DNA of 64,000 nt from Buxus sempervirens (taxonomy: Eukaryota > Streptophyta > Magnoliopsida > Buxales > Buxaceae). The stretch is taken from the NCBI GenBank assembly GCA_947561395.2, contig OX387183.1, positions 8,489,883 to 8,553,882 of the forward strand, given 5' to 3'. Below, one piece after another: positions 1 through 12,457 of this stretch. The position numbers were made by a program, and so were the translations under genes. Within the stretch, counting starts at the first letter, position 1; the number at the start of each line of letters is the position of its first letter. Under the pieces are notes generated by a model. The model searched no databases and was not told where the DNA came from. It was given only the letters and a program-made list of their open reading frames with translations.

Positions 1-1629
1 ATTTCGTCAGTCGGCAGCTTGGTTATGGCCAAGGCATTCCTCTTGTGGTGTTTTCGTCTACCAATGGTGGCTCTCGATCCGTCTTGAGCCCTAGTTATCT
101 GTCATTAGCAACTTGTCGGTTTCGCGATCTTTCTGATCGTTTTCGCAACTATCCTCTTCCCCGGGAATCCTCCGTCGAACCTTCCTTTCGTAGATGGTGG
201 GCTCAGCTTTACTCTGACTTTGTCCGGCTTGATGCAGAGTTGTATATTGCGCTTTTTCGACCGAATGCGGTCGATATAGCGGGTATAGGCAAACTTCGTG
301 AGTATTATGAGGCCCGTTACCCAGGTAACTTTCTTTTATGTTCTTGTAAATTGATCTTCTCTATACGGTCGCGTCTGACATTCTTTTTCTTTATTAGATG
401 ATCCTCGATCCTCCAATGTGAAGAGTAAGAAAAAGAAAGCCGAGACGTCGGTCACCTTCAACTGGAGGCGACCTTCCAAGGCTTCTGCCAGTCGGCGCAA
501 CCCTTCCTCCAAACAGTCGCCTTTGAAAAAACGGAAGATTGGTGAGGTATCGGACGGTCGTGCTTACGTTACTCGTTCCAGTTTGCGACTTTGAGTTCAG
601 CCTCCGGGTGAGCGTGTCCTCGTGGCTGACGATTCTTCGGACGAGGAAGAAGATATCGATTTATCTCGTCCTCAGCATGGGCCCCCAGTTCATTCTGGAA
701 ATAATGGTAGATCAACTCCCATGCCGACTCCTCCCCGTGCATTTCATTATGTTAGTCCTCCATCCCGTTCCTCAACTAGATTTGTCACTCCTCCGGCCGA
801 TTCGACGCCTAGTGCATCTAGGCCGGCTCCTTTCTTTCCTTGTCCCGTGGTGGATGAAGCCGGTCCGTCCACTTTTCCTGGTGCTGCTTCCTCGGGTTCT
901 TCTTCTGGTGAATTACCTTCTGAGCCAAAAATTCCTGTGGCCAAAGAAGAAAACTATAGACCCCTCCCTGGTACTTGCTTCGGATTTGTCAGATTTTGCT
1001 TCATGGAAGTAGACCGTTGTCTTTCATCTCCAGAATTTCATGACCTTCGTCCAGCATTTCTTTCGGATTTTGACAGTTGGAACGAACTCCGCTCCTTTGT
1101 TCTTCGTCGGCCTGAAGAACTTTCTGACGAGGAACTGTCAGAAGTTCGATTGTTGATATGTAGAGTCGTAGTGATGAATTCTCGCGGGGATCCTTCAACC
1201 GGAGATCGGCTAATGTCCATGCTTGGTTTTTACAGTGCCGTGCCGCAGCTAAGGGAAGCCATGGACTTTCTTCGTTCTGTCAACGTGAGATGTTCCGATT
1301 TTCGTCAAGAAATTCGTGCTGTATATGGTCATAATCGCCAGTTGGAAACTTTGAGATGGTCTCTTCATAAAAATTCTCTTGGCCAGGGCTCTATTGCTGG
1401 TGACCCATCAGATACTGCTTCGGACAACTTATCTCGGCTACAATCTGAGGAACATAGTCTTAAAGAATCTATCCAAACTCAGATGCTGCTGATCGAATCG
1501 AGCCGTCACCGTTTGGAGGAGCATATGAGGGATGAAAGGGAGGTGGAGGTACGTCGAGCTGAAATGCAGTTGTTACTGGAGCGGGCTAAGTATGATCATG
1601 CCCGATTTAAAACGTGGTTTGACAGGTAA
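1..1629 (+). pseudogene. Antisense PMD-type gene (aORF2) of element A, 5' end outside window
   Basis: A spliced gene antisense to the retrotransposon. Exon 1 (to 324) encodes the C-terminal end of a plant mobile domain, with an RQLGYGQGIP motif and a tryptophan-containing helix (RRWWAQLYSDF). A 73-bp intron (325-397, GT...TTATTAG, phase 1) follows. The next exon gives a basic stretch (KKKKAET, KKRK), a Ser/Pro/acidic linker and a long charged helical C terminus with coiled-coil character (about 1440-1620), ending at TAA 1627-1629. An in-frame TGA lies at 592-594. It may be a nonsense mutation, or it may fall in a second, very short intron (547-600, 54 nt, GTATCG...TTCAG, phase 0) at a position comparable to intron 2 of the related gene at 31987. 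PMD proteins occur as host genes (MAIN/MAIL in Arabidopsis) and inside transposons. The function here is unknown. Confidence 0.75.
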
Positions 1630-2435
1630 GGTTATAAAACCTTTTCTAAACAATTATACCGTTTGTTCGGTATTCACTTTTTGATGATAATGCCATACGG
1701 CTGGCATTTTAAACTTTATTCAGCCGACTTCTCGGCTTTTTATTTAAACGGTAGTTTTTTGCATGCTTTTTGGATGCGTAACATACTCGTTTTATTTCAT
1801 ATCTACTGCTCGTCATGGAAAGACTAGAACTTAAAAAATAAGAATGTTTTTATTTCAACATTGATCCTTCATACAACCAAAGCCGAGCTCTTCTGGCTCT
1901 TTCATACAATCAAGGCCAGATGTTTCAGCCGGGGCCGATATGCCCCTGAAATTGCTTCGCACGCCAATCATAGATGGTGTTAGCGAGGGGCAATTTAATC
2001 AAAGGGGCAAGAAGCAAGAGGGGGGAATGGCGACTACTCCGACCGGCGTAAATGTTGGTCGGAGGAGAGAACTCTCGTCTCTACCCAGAACTCGGTGGGA
2101 GAAGACCTACCGTGATGGGGTCAGCGAGAGTAGAGTCGCCTTTTCCGATCCCGCCCATTCTCATGAAGTCATCGGCTTTGTTGACTTCTTCTTCTCCGAT
2201 CGTCTCCGTCGTCGGCTCTTGATCTTTCGCCATTTCTTCTCTGCTTCCCTTTCTTGAAAGAATGGCGAGCATTGCCTTAGTATTTATAGACCGATCGTTA
2301 GAAAGAAGATCAATGGGTCTGAGCGGATCTCGAAGAGATTTCCTATTTTAGTCTAATCCGCCCTGTATGTCGGCGCCTCGATTTGACAATGCCATTTATT
2401 TGGGGTTGCAGGTACCGAACAGTAGATATTTTATT
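1630..2435. other. Spacer between antisense PMD gene and pol of element A
   Basis: This stretch is the 3' side of both convergent transcription units of element A. It has an AT-rich part (1630-1900) suitable for the PMD transcript's 3' UTR. A more GC-rich part (1940-2280) contains short open frames on both strands, including a 63-codon minus-strand frame rich in acidic residues (2272-2081). I recognise no domain in either frame and do not call a gene. Confidence 0.5.
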
Positions 2436-5400
2436 TTATTCCTGATTTTCCTCAGGTTGGTTATTGATTTCTCGGCTTTCCCATAGAGTGGGAAAGTACC
2501 GTTTCAAAAACTGGCCGTTGATAATCTTCTTTTCTTGGCCATCTAATGATTGTATATGGTATGCCCCCCCGGGCAATACCTTACTGACTTGTAATGGTCC
2601 TTCCCACGTGGGGGACCATTTTCCATATAAGGAATCTTTTTTCCCTATCGGCAGAAGGGTTTTCCACACTAAATCTCCTTAAGCGAATGATTTGTGTTTT
2701 ACTCGGCGATTATAGGATCTTGCAATCCTTTGCTTGAGGGCTCTCTGCCGATCCAGGGCTAGCCTCCTCATCTCTCCCAAGTCTTCTAATTCAACTAACA
2801 TTGCTTCTGTGTAATCCTTGGGAGTGAAATTATTTTGAATAGCCACCCTCAACGATTTGACCGTGATCTCGGCCGGAATAACTGCCTCATGACCGAAGGT
2901 TAAGGCAAAAGGGGTAGTTCCAATAGACGTCTTGTAAGACATTCGATACGCCCACAATGCTTCAGATAGGAGTTTATGCCAACTTCTTGGCTTATCTTCA
3001 ATCATCTTTCTTAGGATATTTTTCAACACCTTATTCGTTGCTTCAGCTTGTCCGTTTGCCTGTGCGTAATAAGGTGTAGATTGAATCATTCTGATGCCAT
3101 ATGTTTTGGCAAATTCAGTCACTTCTTGTCCTACAAAAACGGTACCTGAATCGGTCGTGATGGTTTCGGGGATACCGTATCTGTGAATTATCTGTTCCCT
3201 GATAAACTCAATCACATCCGATTGTTCCACTTTTTTCAAAGGTTTGGCTTCCACCCATTTGGTGAAATAATCGGTGGCTACTATGATGAAGTTGTGTAAA
3301 CCGGTCGAAGGAGGATACACTTTTCCAATTAAATCCATTGCCCAACCTCTGAAGGGCCATGGCTTGACTATGGTTTGCAATTCGAATGCTGGCACCCTCT
3401 GAACTGGTCCATGTTTCTGACATTCCTGACATCCTGCAGCAAACATCTGACAATCTTTCAAGATCGACGGCCAGTAATAACCATGCCGACGTAATAACCA
3501 TCGCATATTTACTCCTGCTTGGTGTGCGCCACAAATCCCTTCATGCACTTCGGCCATTATTAACATGGCTTCTGTTGGGTTGACACATCTAAGTGGGATG
3601 TCCTCAATACTCTTTTTATATAACTCATCGCCCAGAATGAAATAGTTGGCAGCTTTCCTTTTGGTCGATCTGCTAGTCTTTATAGTAGGATCTTTAAGAT
3701 ATCCCCAGATCTCACCTCTTCAATCCTGTCTTATTGTCTGGTTACACCATGCCAGTGAATCCACCAGAAACGGTCTTTTCTCGGAGTTGGGGAGAGATTG
3801 TATGGTCACCGTTCTAACTGAATCGCGCAGTCTGAGTCCGGATGCCAACTGGGCCAGTTCATTAGCTTGATAGTTTTCCTTCCTTGGTCGATGTTCGAAT
3901 TCAATTCTATTGAACTGCTGGGCCAAGAATCTCGCCCTTCGCAGCAACAATACTAATGACTCACTATTGCAGTTATATATGCCCTCCATTTGCTTCAAGA
4001 CGAGTTGGGAATCCCCAACAATATTAACCGCTCGAGCACCCATTTCCCATAGAATTTCCAACCCTATAATTGTAGCTTCAAACTCTGCTTGATTGTTTGT
4101 GGATAATTCTTCAAGTTGAAATGCATGTTCGTGCTTGTCACCAGTGGGTGAGGTTATTACTACTCCGATCCCAGAAGCAAACTCTGTTTTTGAGCCATCA
4201 AATTCCAGTGTCCATGGTTGGAATTCGGCATAGCAAAAACTGGCATGAAATACTGGGATATCCAATTCTTTTTCCTGTACACTAGATGGATGATCGGCCA
4301 AAAAATCGGCCAATGCTTGTCCTTTTACCGCTTTCTGCGGTACATATTTGAAGTCGAACTCCATCAGAGTCAGGGTCCATTTTCCGAGTCTACCACTCAC
4401 TGTAGGCCGAGTGAGCATATACTTGACCACGTCAGTGGCTGCTATGACGAAAATTTCTTTGGCCGACAGGAGATAATGTCGTAATTTGGTAGCTGCATAA
4501 TAGAGTGTGAGACACAACTTCTCTAGATTAGTGTACCTTTTTTCCACTGGAGTCAGGAATCTACTGAGGTAATAAATAGCCTGCTCATATCCTCGATCGT
4601 TCTCTTGGGCCAACAAGACTCCAACTGAATCGCTTGCAGCCGCTATATAAAGTTTTAGCGGCCGTTATTTTGAAGGTGGCACCAAGACCGGTGGGGTTGC
4701 CAAATACTGTTTGATGCCTTCAAAAGCGGCTTGATGGTCCTCATTCCAGATAAACTCTTCAGTATTCTTGATTTTCAATAATGGGGATAGGACCCTGATC
4801 TTCCCGGCCAGGTTTGAAATGAATCTTCTCAAGAAATTCACCTGGCCGAACAACCTTTGTAGCTGTTTCTTATTGGCTGGTGGCTTGGCTTCTATGACCG
4901 ACTTTGCCTTATTTTTATCGACCTCAATTCCTCTCTGGTGTACGAGAAAGCCTAGGAAATTTCCGGCCGATACACCAAAAGCACACTTTAGCGGATTCAA
5001 TTTCAAGCTGTACTTACGAAGTCGTTCAAACACCTGCTTTAAATGCTGCAAGTGGTCCATTTCGGTCTGAGACTTTATCACAACATCGTCAATATATACC
5101 TCAAGTATTTGACCGATCATGTCATGGAAGATAAGATTCATTGCCCTTTGATAGGTTGCGCCAGCATTCTTCAATCTGAAAGGCATAACTACCCAACAAT
5201 AAGTTCTTAATGCTCCAGGGCATCGAAACGCCGTTTTAGCTACGTCTTCTTCGGCAATAAAGATTTGATTATATCCGGAGTGGCCGTCCATAAATGACAA
5301 AAACTTATGCCGTGATGCATTATCAACTAAGAGGTCTACGATTGGCATTGGATATTCGTCTTTGGGCGTCGCAGAATTCAGATTGCGGAAATCAATACAT

Positions 5401-6011
5401 ACCCTAATTTGACCATTGTTTTTAATTACTGGTACAACGTTTGAAAGCCACTCGGCGTATCGTATCGGCTTAATAAATCCGGCTGACAAAAGCCGTTCTA
5501 TTTCAACCTTTACTTTACATACCACGTCGTCACCCATCCTCCTTGAAGGTTGTCTGAATGGTTTAAATTCTGACTTGATAGGGAGCCTGTGTTCTACCAT
5601 TTTTCAATCCAATCCTGGCATCTCTTGGTAAGTCCAGGCGAAATAGTCTGAATATTCGGCTAACAATCGTCTCATTTCTTGTCTGACCGAAGGTGGTAGT
5701 AACTTACTTATGAAAACAGGCTTTTGATCCGCCTCTGTCCCCAGGTTGATTTCCTCTAATGGATCTTGGGTGTCTACCTTCAGGTCTTCTAATTTGGCTG
5801 GTGCTGCTTGTAGGTCGGCGAGAGTAATCTCATTCCGGTCTTGTATCCTTTCATCTTCTTGTTCATTAATGAATTCGGCCGAGTTTATCATTATCTCGCC
5901 GTTTTCCAGCCATTCTTGTTCCTGCTGCAACTTCCCTATCTTTTCTTCCTGCATGTAAGCCGTCATCTTTCTTAAGACGGCTTCTGCGACTTCTGATGGT
6001 TTAACCATCAT
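2436..6011 (-). pseudogene. Tat-type pol polyprotein (RT, RNase H, second RNase H, integrase), four in-frame stops
   Basis: Starts with ATGATG, overlapping the end of gag-protease by 11 nt in the +1 frame. Domains in order: an N-terminal linker ending in an acidic YQEMPG region; reverse transcriptase with a conserved SFMDGHSGYNQI block and the YIDDVVI catalytic box; RT-connected RNase H; a second RNase H (FDGS, NNQAEFEA, VGDSQL and ENYQANELA acid blocks); integrase with an HHCC zinc finger (HEGICGAHQAG...CQMFAAGCQECQ) and a D,D,E core (MDLIG, TTDSGT, ANGQAEATNK); and a basic C-terminal tail. In-frame stops lie at 5604-5606 (TGA), 4665-4667 (TAA), 3720-3722 (TGA) and 2679-2681 (TAA). All segments share one frame, so only nonsense changes break it. 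Element B has CGA and GAA at the first two stops. It cannot make full-length Pol. Confidence 0.95.
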
Positions 6012-9000
6012 TTGGTAGTTCTTTGAGTTCGGCGACTGCGGCTACTTCTGTAATCTGTAGTTGCGCCGTTTGTAGTATAGCCGAACTTGAAGTGATCGGC
6101 TGCCCATTCTTGTCATATCCACTAAATGAAATTGGTTTTACCCCTTCGTTATAAAGGGATGCATGTGCGGCATTGGAATCCACGGCAAATGGCCGCTGGT
6201 CGGCTTTTACTTCTTCGGTCTTGCCATCCTTCCAAAACAGCAACGATTGGTGCAAAGAAGATGGTACACATTTGTTCGAATGGATCCAATCTCTTCCCAG
6301 CAATGCGTTGTATCCGGCGGATGATTCAATTACGAAGAATGCCATAAGGGATTGCCGTGTCCCAACCGTTAGTTCGATTGGGAGGATTCCTCTAGTTCCT
6401 GTAATACCTCCTGCAAAGTTAGTGACGGTGATCTCGGAAGAAATTAAATCTGAATAAGACTTACCTAATTTCTTCAATGTGGAGATTGGGATGAAATTTA
6501 TTGCTGCCCCATTATCAATTAGAATTCTATTGATAGGGATCCCGTTCATGTGCGCCTTTATAAATAAAGGTTTCAGATGTTGAGTCATGGTTAAGGATGG
6601 TTCAACGAAACATACCTCTCCCACCAGACCGATTTTGTCACCATCGGCCAGTTTCTGGTCTTTTTTCTCTTCTTTGAGATGTTCCGGATCAATCACATAC
6701 AAAGCTACTGGGTCTTCCTCCTCCTGGATTTCCTCTAACCGTGGTAACTCCATGCTGGCCCTAAAAGTCATAGGTAAAGTGAGGACCATATGACAGTCGA
6801 GTGGTATCGGGGGCATCCGACCGAAACAGATTTCGGCGATTGATGCATCCGCACTCAAAGGAGGTTGACTCAGCGACTCACTGATCTCGTCTTTGGGAGT
6901 TTCGAGCGTCAATTCCTCTGTTATTTCTACCGTAGAAGGAGTTGAGATCCTACTGTACTCTGTTAACATTTGTTCAACTAACAATTGTTCTCCTTCTCCT
7001 CCGGCGAAATTGTCCGTCAATTCCTCATCCGAAACCAACCTTTCGGTCACTGCATTGGAATCGTGTTCGGGCGTAGTATCTGGAGGGATTGGTGAATCAG
7101 GCGGGCTCTTTTTGAGCCTTTGTGGTTTCGGAATGCGCCTTTTGGCAACAAACCTAGACGACCAATATGGCTCGGATGATCCAGTACTATGTTCCTGGTA
7201 TCGTCTTTTAGCTTGCTGTCGCTGCCAACGTCGCTTCTGCGTTCTGGTCAGTTCTGCGATACTTGCCTGCGCATGAAAAGGAAATTTAGGATGAGTCAAT
7301 CTTTTCCAGTGACCATCCTGCATAATAGGTGGTTTTACCATTCTGGGTTTGACCCTGTTTACCATCCTATATTGTTCATGAGTCATGTAGCCGCTATCTC
7401 TAGCGGAGCTATAGGTGGCTGCCGTCCTTGTCGGCGAGCCTACTTGTCTTCCAGAAGTTAAGTACAAGGGTTTCTTGCCCCCCTGAGTGTGGCGTTCATC
7501 TTCATACTTGACTGATTTCCCTTTGTATTGGGAATACCGGTACTCTGCTATCACTTTTTGCTTGCAGTCTCGGCAAAGGAGGCCTGGTGACATTTCTATT
7601 TTCTCCGGAATCTTGCATGATGTATCTTTATTAACGGAAGATTCCTCTGAGGATTTAGCAACCGTTTCCGGTCGCTTTTTGGTTGCAGCTTGATTGGAAG
7701 ACAATTCAGAGGGAACCGAAGCCAATTTCTTTGTTGTTTTCTCGTTGAGGTCTGGTTTCCTGTCTTCTTCTATCCTGGGTTCGCGTCTGGGCTTATGCCA
7801 CCACTCACCCCAGATTTCACCTTTCCTCTCTTGACGCCATGACCGTCCTTGTGTAGGTGGATACCTCCAATGGTTTCTTGGACGTAAATTCACCTGGTTT
7901 TGTACTGGTTGTGCTGTTTTCCCCCATTTCCCTGAGGAAGATCCATCCAGGTCGATTTTAACTGCTGGAGTGCGTTTTGGCAAACCAATGGTAACCATAT
8001 TCGCCGACACCTCTTTAGGGAATGGTTGTGTGTCAACCTGCATCTTTTCTTTGTCGGTTTCTGAAAACTTCAGGAGCCCTTTATCAATATTTTCCTGTAT
8101 CACATTACGAAGCACAGTACATTCATTAGTTTCGTGAGTTTTCACCCCGTGCCATTTACAAGCTTTACCCTTGGCCGCCACATTGGCTGGGATAAAAGGA
8201 TGGTCTTTGGTCAGTCTGAAGAATCCTTGTTTCAAAAGGTATTCAAATACTTCAGCCGTCTTATTTATGTCAAAGGAATAATTTCGGCTAAAAGTACTCG
8301 TCTCCTTTGTTGCTTCTGTATCCTTGGTTTTTCGAATAAGAATCGGACAGGTGATTGATTGTTTTCCCACGACTTCTACAACTCCATATTCAAAGTTCGG
8401 GTCCTTGTAATAAGACCCGTAAGACGAGACTTTCTTTTCGTTGTCTTCCTGTAATAGCCACTCGTATTTGGTGGCTCTGGCCGACAACTCAAATAAGTCT
8501 TCGAACTGTTCACCTTCGAATTTCTTTCGAAGTTCAAAGTGTAGTCCGTTTAAAGCCAAATTTGCAAATTCCGATTCTGGTAAAAGAATTCGGCATTTGT
8601 TTTTCATATACTTAAAGCGAGCAATATATTTATCGGCCGATTCCCCCGGTTGTTGTCTTAACCGAGCAAGATCAACCATGGTCACTTCGGGCTCCGTACG
8701 ATAAAATTGGGAGTGGAATTTCTCTTCCATCATTCCCCAATTTGTAACTGAATTGGCCGGTAGGGTAATATACCATGTAAAGGCCTGTCCAGTCAACGAG
8801 TTTCCAAATAGTCTAAGTCTAAGGAAATCATTACCGGACGCCTCTCCACATTGAACCGTAAATCGGCCAATGTGTTCAATGGTAGATTGTTAACCTTCTC
8901 CTGAAAACAAAGTGAATTCGGGAATTTTGTATCCCCTAGGGAATTCAAATTGTTGGTCAATCCAGCCTGGGTAAGGCTTCCTATAAACTGGCCTAGTCAT

Positions 9001-9588
9001 TCGTCGGTGATATTGATCTCCGATCATTTCTTGAATTACATTTTGGATGTAATTACGGTTTACGGCCATATTTCTTACCCCGATATCTTCTCTATGGTTC
9101 TCCTGTGCTTCCCTTTGTCCCATGGGTCGCACCTCGATCGGAGGCACATTGGGATGAACTGGGACACCAAGAGGTATTTCTCCCCTAAAAGCGGCGGTGT
9201 TGGCCTGTTCGTTTCGGCCGTTTACACCTAGGTTCATGATCGGTGGCTGCTCCGGGATATTTATCCTTTCGTGAGCATTTGACCCAGCAGCCGATGTTTC
9301 GGCTCGTTCGGTCATCATGACCGGTCTTGCCATTGTAGAGAAACCTTCCTGTAAAACCGCTAGGATTCTACCATTATCAGAAGAAATTTTGTTAATACCC
9401 TGGCCAAAGCCGGCCATTTGTTGGCTGAGACCTTGTATGGCCTGAATAAGTCGCTCATTAAGGTCCGGCTGAGAACTCGAAGGTCCTTCTTCCGGGACCT
9501 CTGGAGCATAAATAGGATTTACCTGAGATTCGGCAGGTTCCTCTGGCGCTGCATTTTCAGCATGCCGAGTACTTCTTCTTGCCGCCAT
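6001..9588 (-). pseudogene. Tat-type gag-protease of element A, one in-frame stop
   Basis: The most likely start is the ATG at 9588 (MAARRSTRH), 23 nt after the primer-binding site. The protein has a Pro/Gln-rich N terminus, the retrotransposon gag (capsid-like) domain around 8820-8420 (FTWYITLP and QPGESADKYIARF blocks), a Cys/His stretch CKWHGVKTHETNEC, and a long basic linker. An aspartic protease follows, with active-site block ILIDNGAAINFIP and a downstream ALLGRDW block. The DNG in place of DSG/DTG recurs in element B. TAA at 8890-8892 interrupts the gag; element B has CAA there. The frame then stays open to the stop at 6001-6003. It lies directly upstream of pol, with which it overlaps. 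Confidence 0.93.
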
Positions 9589-9610
9589 TAGTGCTCTTTC
9601 AAAGACTAAT

Positions 9611-9629
9611 GGTCCCACCGGGCGTGCCA
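9611..9629 (-). other. Primer-binding site of element A
   Basis: On the minus strand, TGGCACGCCCGGTGGGACC starts 8 nt after the LTR end. It begins with TGG, as expected for pairing to a tRNA 3' CCA end. The identical sequence lies at the same spacing in element B (41384-41402). I cannot assign the tRNA from memory with confidence. Confidence 0.75.
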
Positions 9630-9637
9630 AAAAGGGA

Positions 9638-10736
9638 TGTTGCTCCAAAAATGGGCCGGTGTGGACACGTGTCAAAGGTGGTGATGTGTCTCTACGCGGG
9701 CGTGCCAGTATCGTTTGATACAATGATTTTCGAGTCGATTCCTGACCCTGGGCACCTGTTCCGAATCTGAACCGGGATCGGTTTAGTCGTACTGCAAGTC
9801 ACCTGTAATGAAATCGGTCAGGCGATGGTATGAAGACTAGGGGTTTGGTCTTCGTTTCGGGTTCTTGTAAGTGTTTGAAAGCGAAAGCAACTAACGGCAC
9901 ACAAATCCTTTATTAATAAATCGGCCGAATAGCCGAAAGCGACAACAGATAATCCTCAGAATGGAAACAAAAAGTACAAAAGAAAACCGACAGGGCTTGC
10001 AGGACCGGCCTGTCCTGGTCTTATAGCCGTAATCGGGTATAAGCGCAGGAGGAAGGGGGCGGCTGCTTGCAAAGCCAGTTCAAGGGGTTCACCTTGGATT
10101 GCTGCTTACCCGAAAATACACAAGTCACCTGGTGTGAATAGAGCGAGTCTCGGGACCGGCTGCTCGGGATTCTGTAAAGACAGAACTGCGAGTCAGGGGC
10201 GGCCTCAACTTACTCTCCGGTGGCAGGATTCTGGTGTTAGTCGGAGTAAAGAGGGGTCGAAGATGTCACTGCGACTGGAAGCAGTGAGAGAAGTCCTAGT
10301 TTATCCGTCTGTATTAGAGGGGATAAAGGATCACGGATGATCAAAATAATATAATAACCGGTTGCGGTTGTGTGGATTGTGTCCTTGAGCTCTTCGAATT
10401 GGGGCCTTTTATAGCCGCTCCTTGACGGTTGCTCAACGTCCTACTCTCGCACGATCTTCATGGCGGTTGGTTATCTTCAGTTCTCTGCTTCAAAGTGATA
10501 ACCGCCCGGCCATGATCTAAAAATAGTTTTATTCTTGAACGGCCGATGGCACGATCCTCTGATATTTATGGTTTTGTCGTATTGGCTTGCGTGGCTCGAA
10601 CCGCATTTTTCTGTATGCGTGCTGACGTGGCCTGCTCAACCCTTCAAAGTCTACAGGCCTTGATGTCGTGGCCTAATCAAGCCACCTAGGCACCACGTGT
10701 CCTTCTCTTATTCGTCGGTTATATAGGGTGTAAACA
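9638..10736 (-). repeat. 5' LTR of element A (1099 bp)
   Basis: Bounded by TGTTGCTCC on the left (+ strand) and GGGTGTAAACA on the right, that is TGTTTACACC...GGAGCAACA in element orientation, the canonical TG...CA ends. It matches the LTRs of element B over its whole length. A minus-strand TATA box (TATAAAA, + strand 10407-10413) marks the probable promoter. CACGTG G-box cores lie near both ends. Confidence 0.95.
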
Positions 10737-12375
10737 GTAACATGTTTGCTCCCTTTACTCTTCCTATTATATCTATTTCCTTTAAAAAGAATACTCAAAG
10801 TAAAATTCTGTTTTTGTTTCTAACTTCCATCATAGGATCTAGGAAACACCCTTGACTACATCTCACAAGGAAAGATGTATATATAACATGTGAAACCAAT
10901 ACCACTCATTTACATATTTCTATATTCATATCTGGAGTCAAAACTAAATGAGATAACACAAATTAGTGAGAATATTTTACCTCTGTTGGTTTCTCCTCCA
11001 CCATTACACTGGCATGATTTCAAGCTGGTTCATATTTCTCCTTTGATTTCAACTCTCCAAATGTGGTTACAGGCTAAAATTCAAATACTAAATAGTGTAA
11101 AAGCAGCAGTAGATTCTAATGCTAAAGTAAAAGGTTCAATTAAATGACACAACAGTTGTTTCTAAAATAATAATACTTGGCAAGAAGTTAAATGATCTGA
11201 TAAATAGAACAGTAAGGGAAATAAGCAGAGGGGTACAAGAATAAATGGCTGCTCTGTTTTTTTTTTTTTTTTTTTTTTTTGGGGCTTACTTTTAACTAAT
11301 TGCACAAATTATTGGAGAAGGGCCTATTGATGTATTATGCACCTCTTTAAACACTGCAAAAGTTCTGTAACTTCATCATACTTGCAGGAAAATTGAAAGA
11401 CAAGGAGAGTGCAATGACAGTTGAAAGGAAGAAGGCGACTTGGAAGCTAGACTCCATCAACCGAGTGCTGTCATTCCTTAAAAGAGACTTGCAGCTCCAA
11501 ATTGTCATTTAACCATTATGGACAAGTGATCACAACAGCTATCAGGAATCTGGGATGACCATATAGCACCTTTTTGTTGAGTCACCTCTACACTAGCGTT
11601 CCATCCATGGATGAATCCCTACTGTTGTTGGTAGAAGTAGATTGTTAGAAAAGGGCAAAAAAACTGAAAACAGAGAAAGAAGAACATTCCAGCAGCATGT
11701 GGTTGTGAGACATAAAATTTTACTTTCGTTTGCTATAATCTTACTTCATACATGTTGATAACAATGATCTGAAGACTTACCTGTCTGAAATCATCTTCCT
11801 TTCTACTGCCATCAATGAAGTCCTCTGTAGATCTATGTAAAGAAACATTTTCTTCTTTTGCATGTTGGTGGCTTCACCATGTTGCCCTATTGGCTGCTGC
11901 TCAAAATTAATAAATGTAAAATATTGATTTTAACTAATTTGAATGGTGATCACTTTTTAATAATTCTTTCAAGGAAAATAAAGATTCCGCTTGCAAGATG
12001 ATTTCTGACTATTTGCAATTTCAGGTCGATTACACATACCAACATTGAAGAACATCAGCATACTGTAAACAATCTTAAGGGAAGCACCAATCTCTTAGAT
12101 TAAAATCTTAAGAAGTCACAAAACCGGTACAAAAACATGTAGCTTAACTCCCCCGTATTTCAATAATTTCATCAACCATCTTTAGAAAATGCTTCCAATA
12201 ACACGTTGCATGCATAGAAACCAAAATTTAACCTTTGTCTGAAAATTTGAACATAAAAGAAAGTGACTGATATATAAACATGATTTTCGTTCCTCTTCAT
12301 TTGTACCTGTACATAACTAGACAACTGAAACTGTTTTTACACTTTGAAAGTTTCTAGTTCATGCTTATGCCTAAC

Positions 12376-12457
<82 letters not shown>

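Larger units (their letters stand above)
1..10736 (-). mobile_element. Tat-lineage Ty3/gypsy LTR retrotransposon A, 3' part cut by window edge
   Basis: A large LTR retrotransposon read on the minus strand: 5' LTR (9638-10736), primer-binding site, gag-protease, pol (RT, RNase H, a second RNase H, integrase), a spacer, then an antisense PMD gene running off the left edge. The second RNase H after the reverse transcriptase, and an extra antisense gene between pol and the 3' LTR, are known marks of the plant Tat lineage. The retroviral frames carry five in-frame stops but no frameshift that I can see. The outer LTR edge is followed by GTAAC, which also occurs uninterrupted in the homologous empty sequence near 45207, so it is the likely target duplication. 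Combining A with the antisense region of element B suggests a full length of about 16 kb; that figure is an inference. Confidence 0.93.

Noticed and set aside
1-10736. An endogenous pararetrovirus
   Set aside because: The presence of LTRs, integrase and target duplications, and the absence of a movement protein, identify Ty3/gypsy elements.
10890-11147. 85-codon open frame with identical translation at 45356-45613
   Set aside because: The surrounding non-coding DNA is almost equally conserved, so identity reflects recent duplication rather than coding constraint. No domain or promoter is seen.
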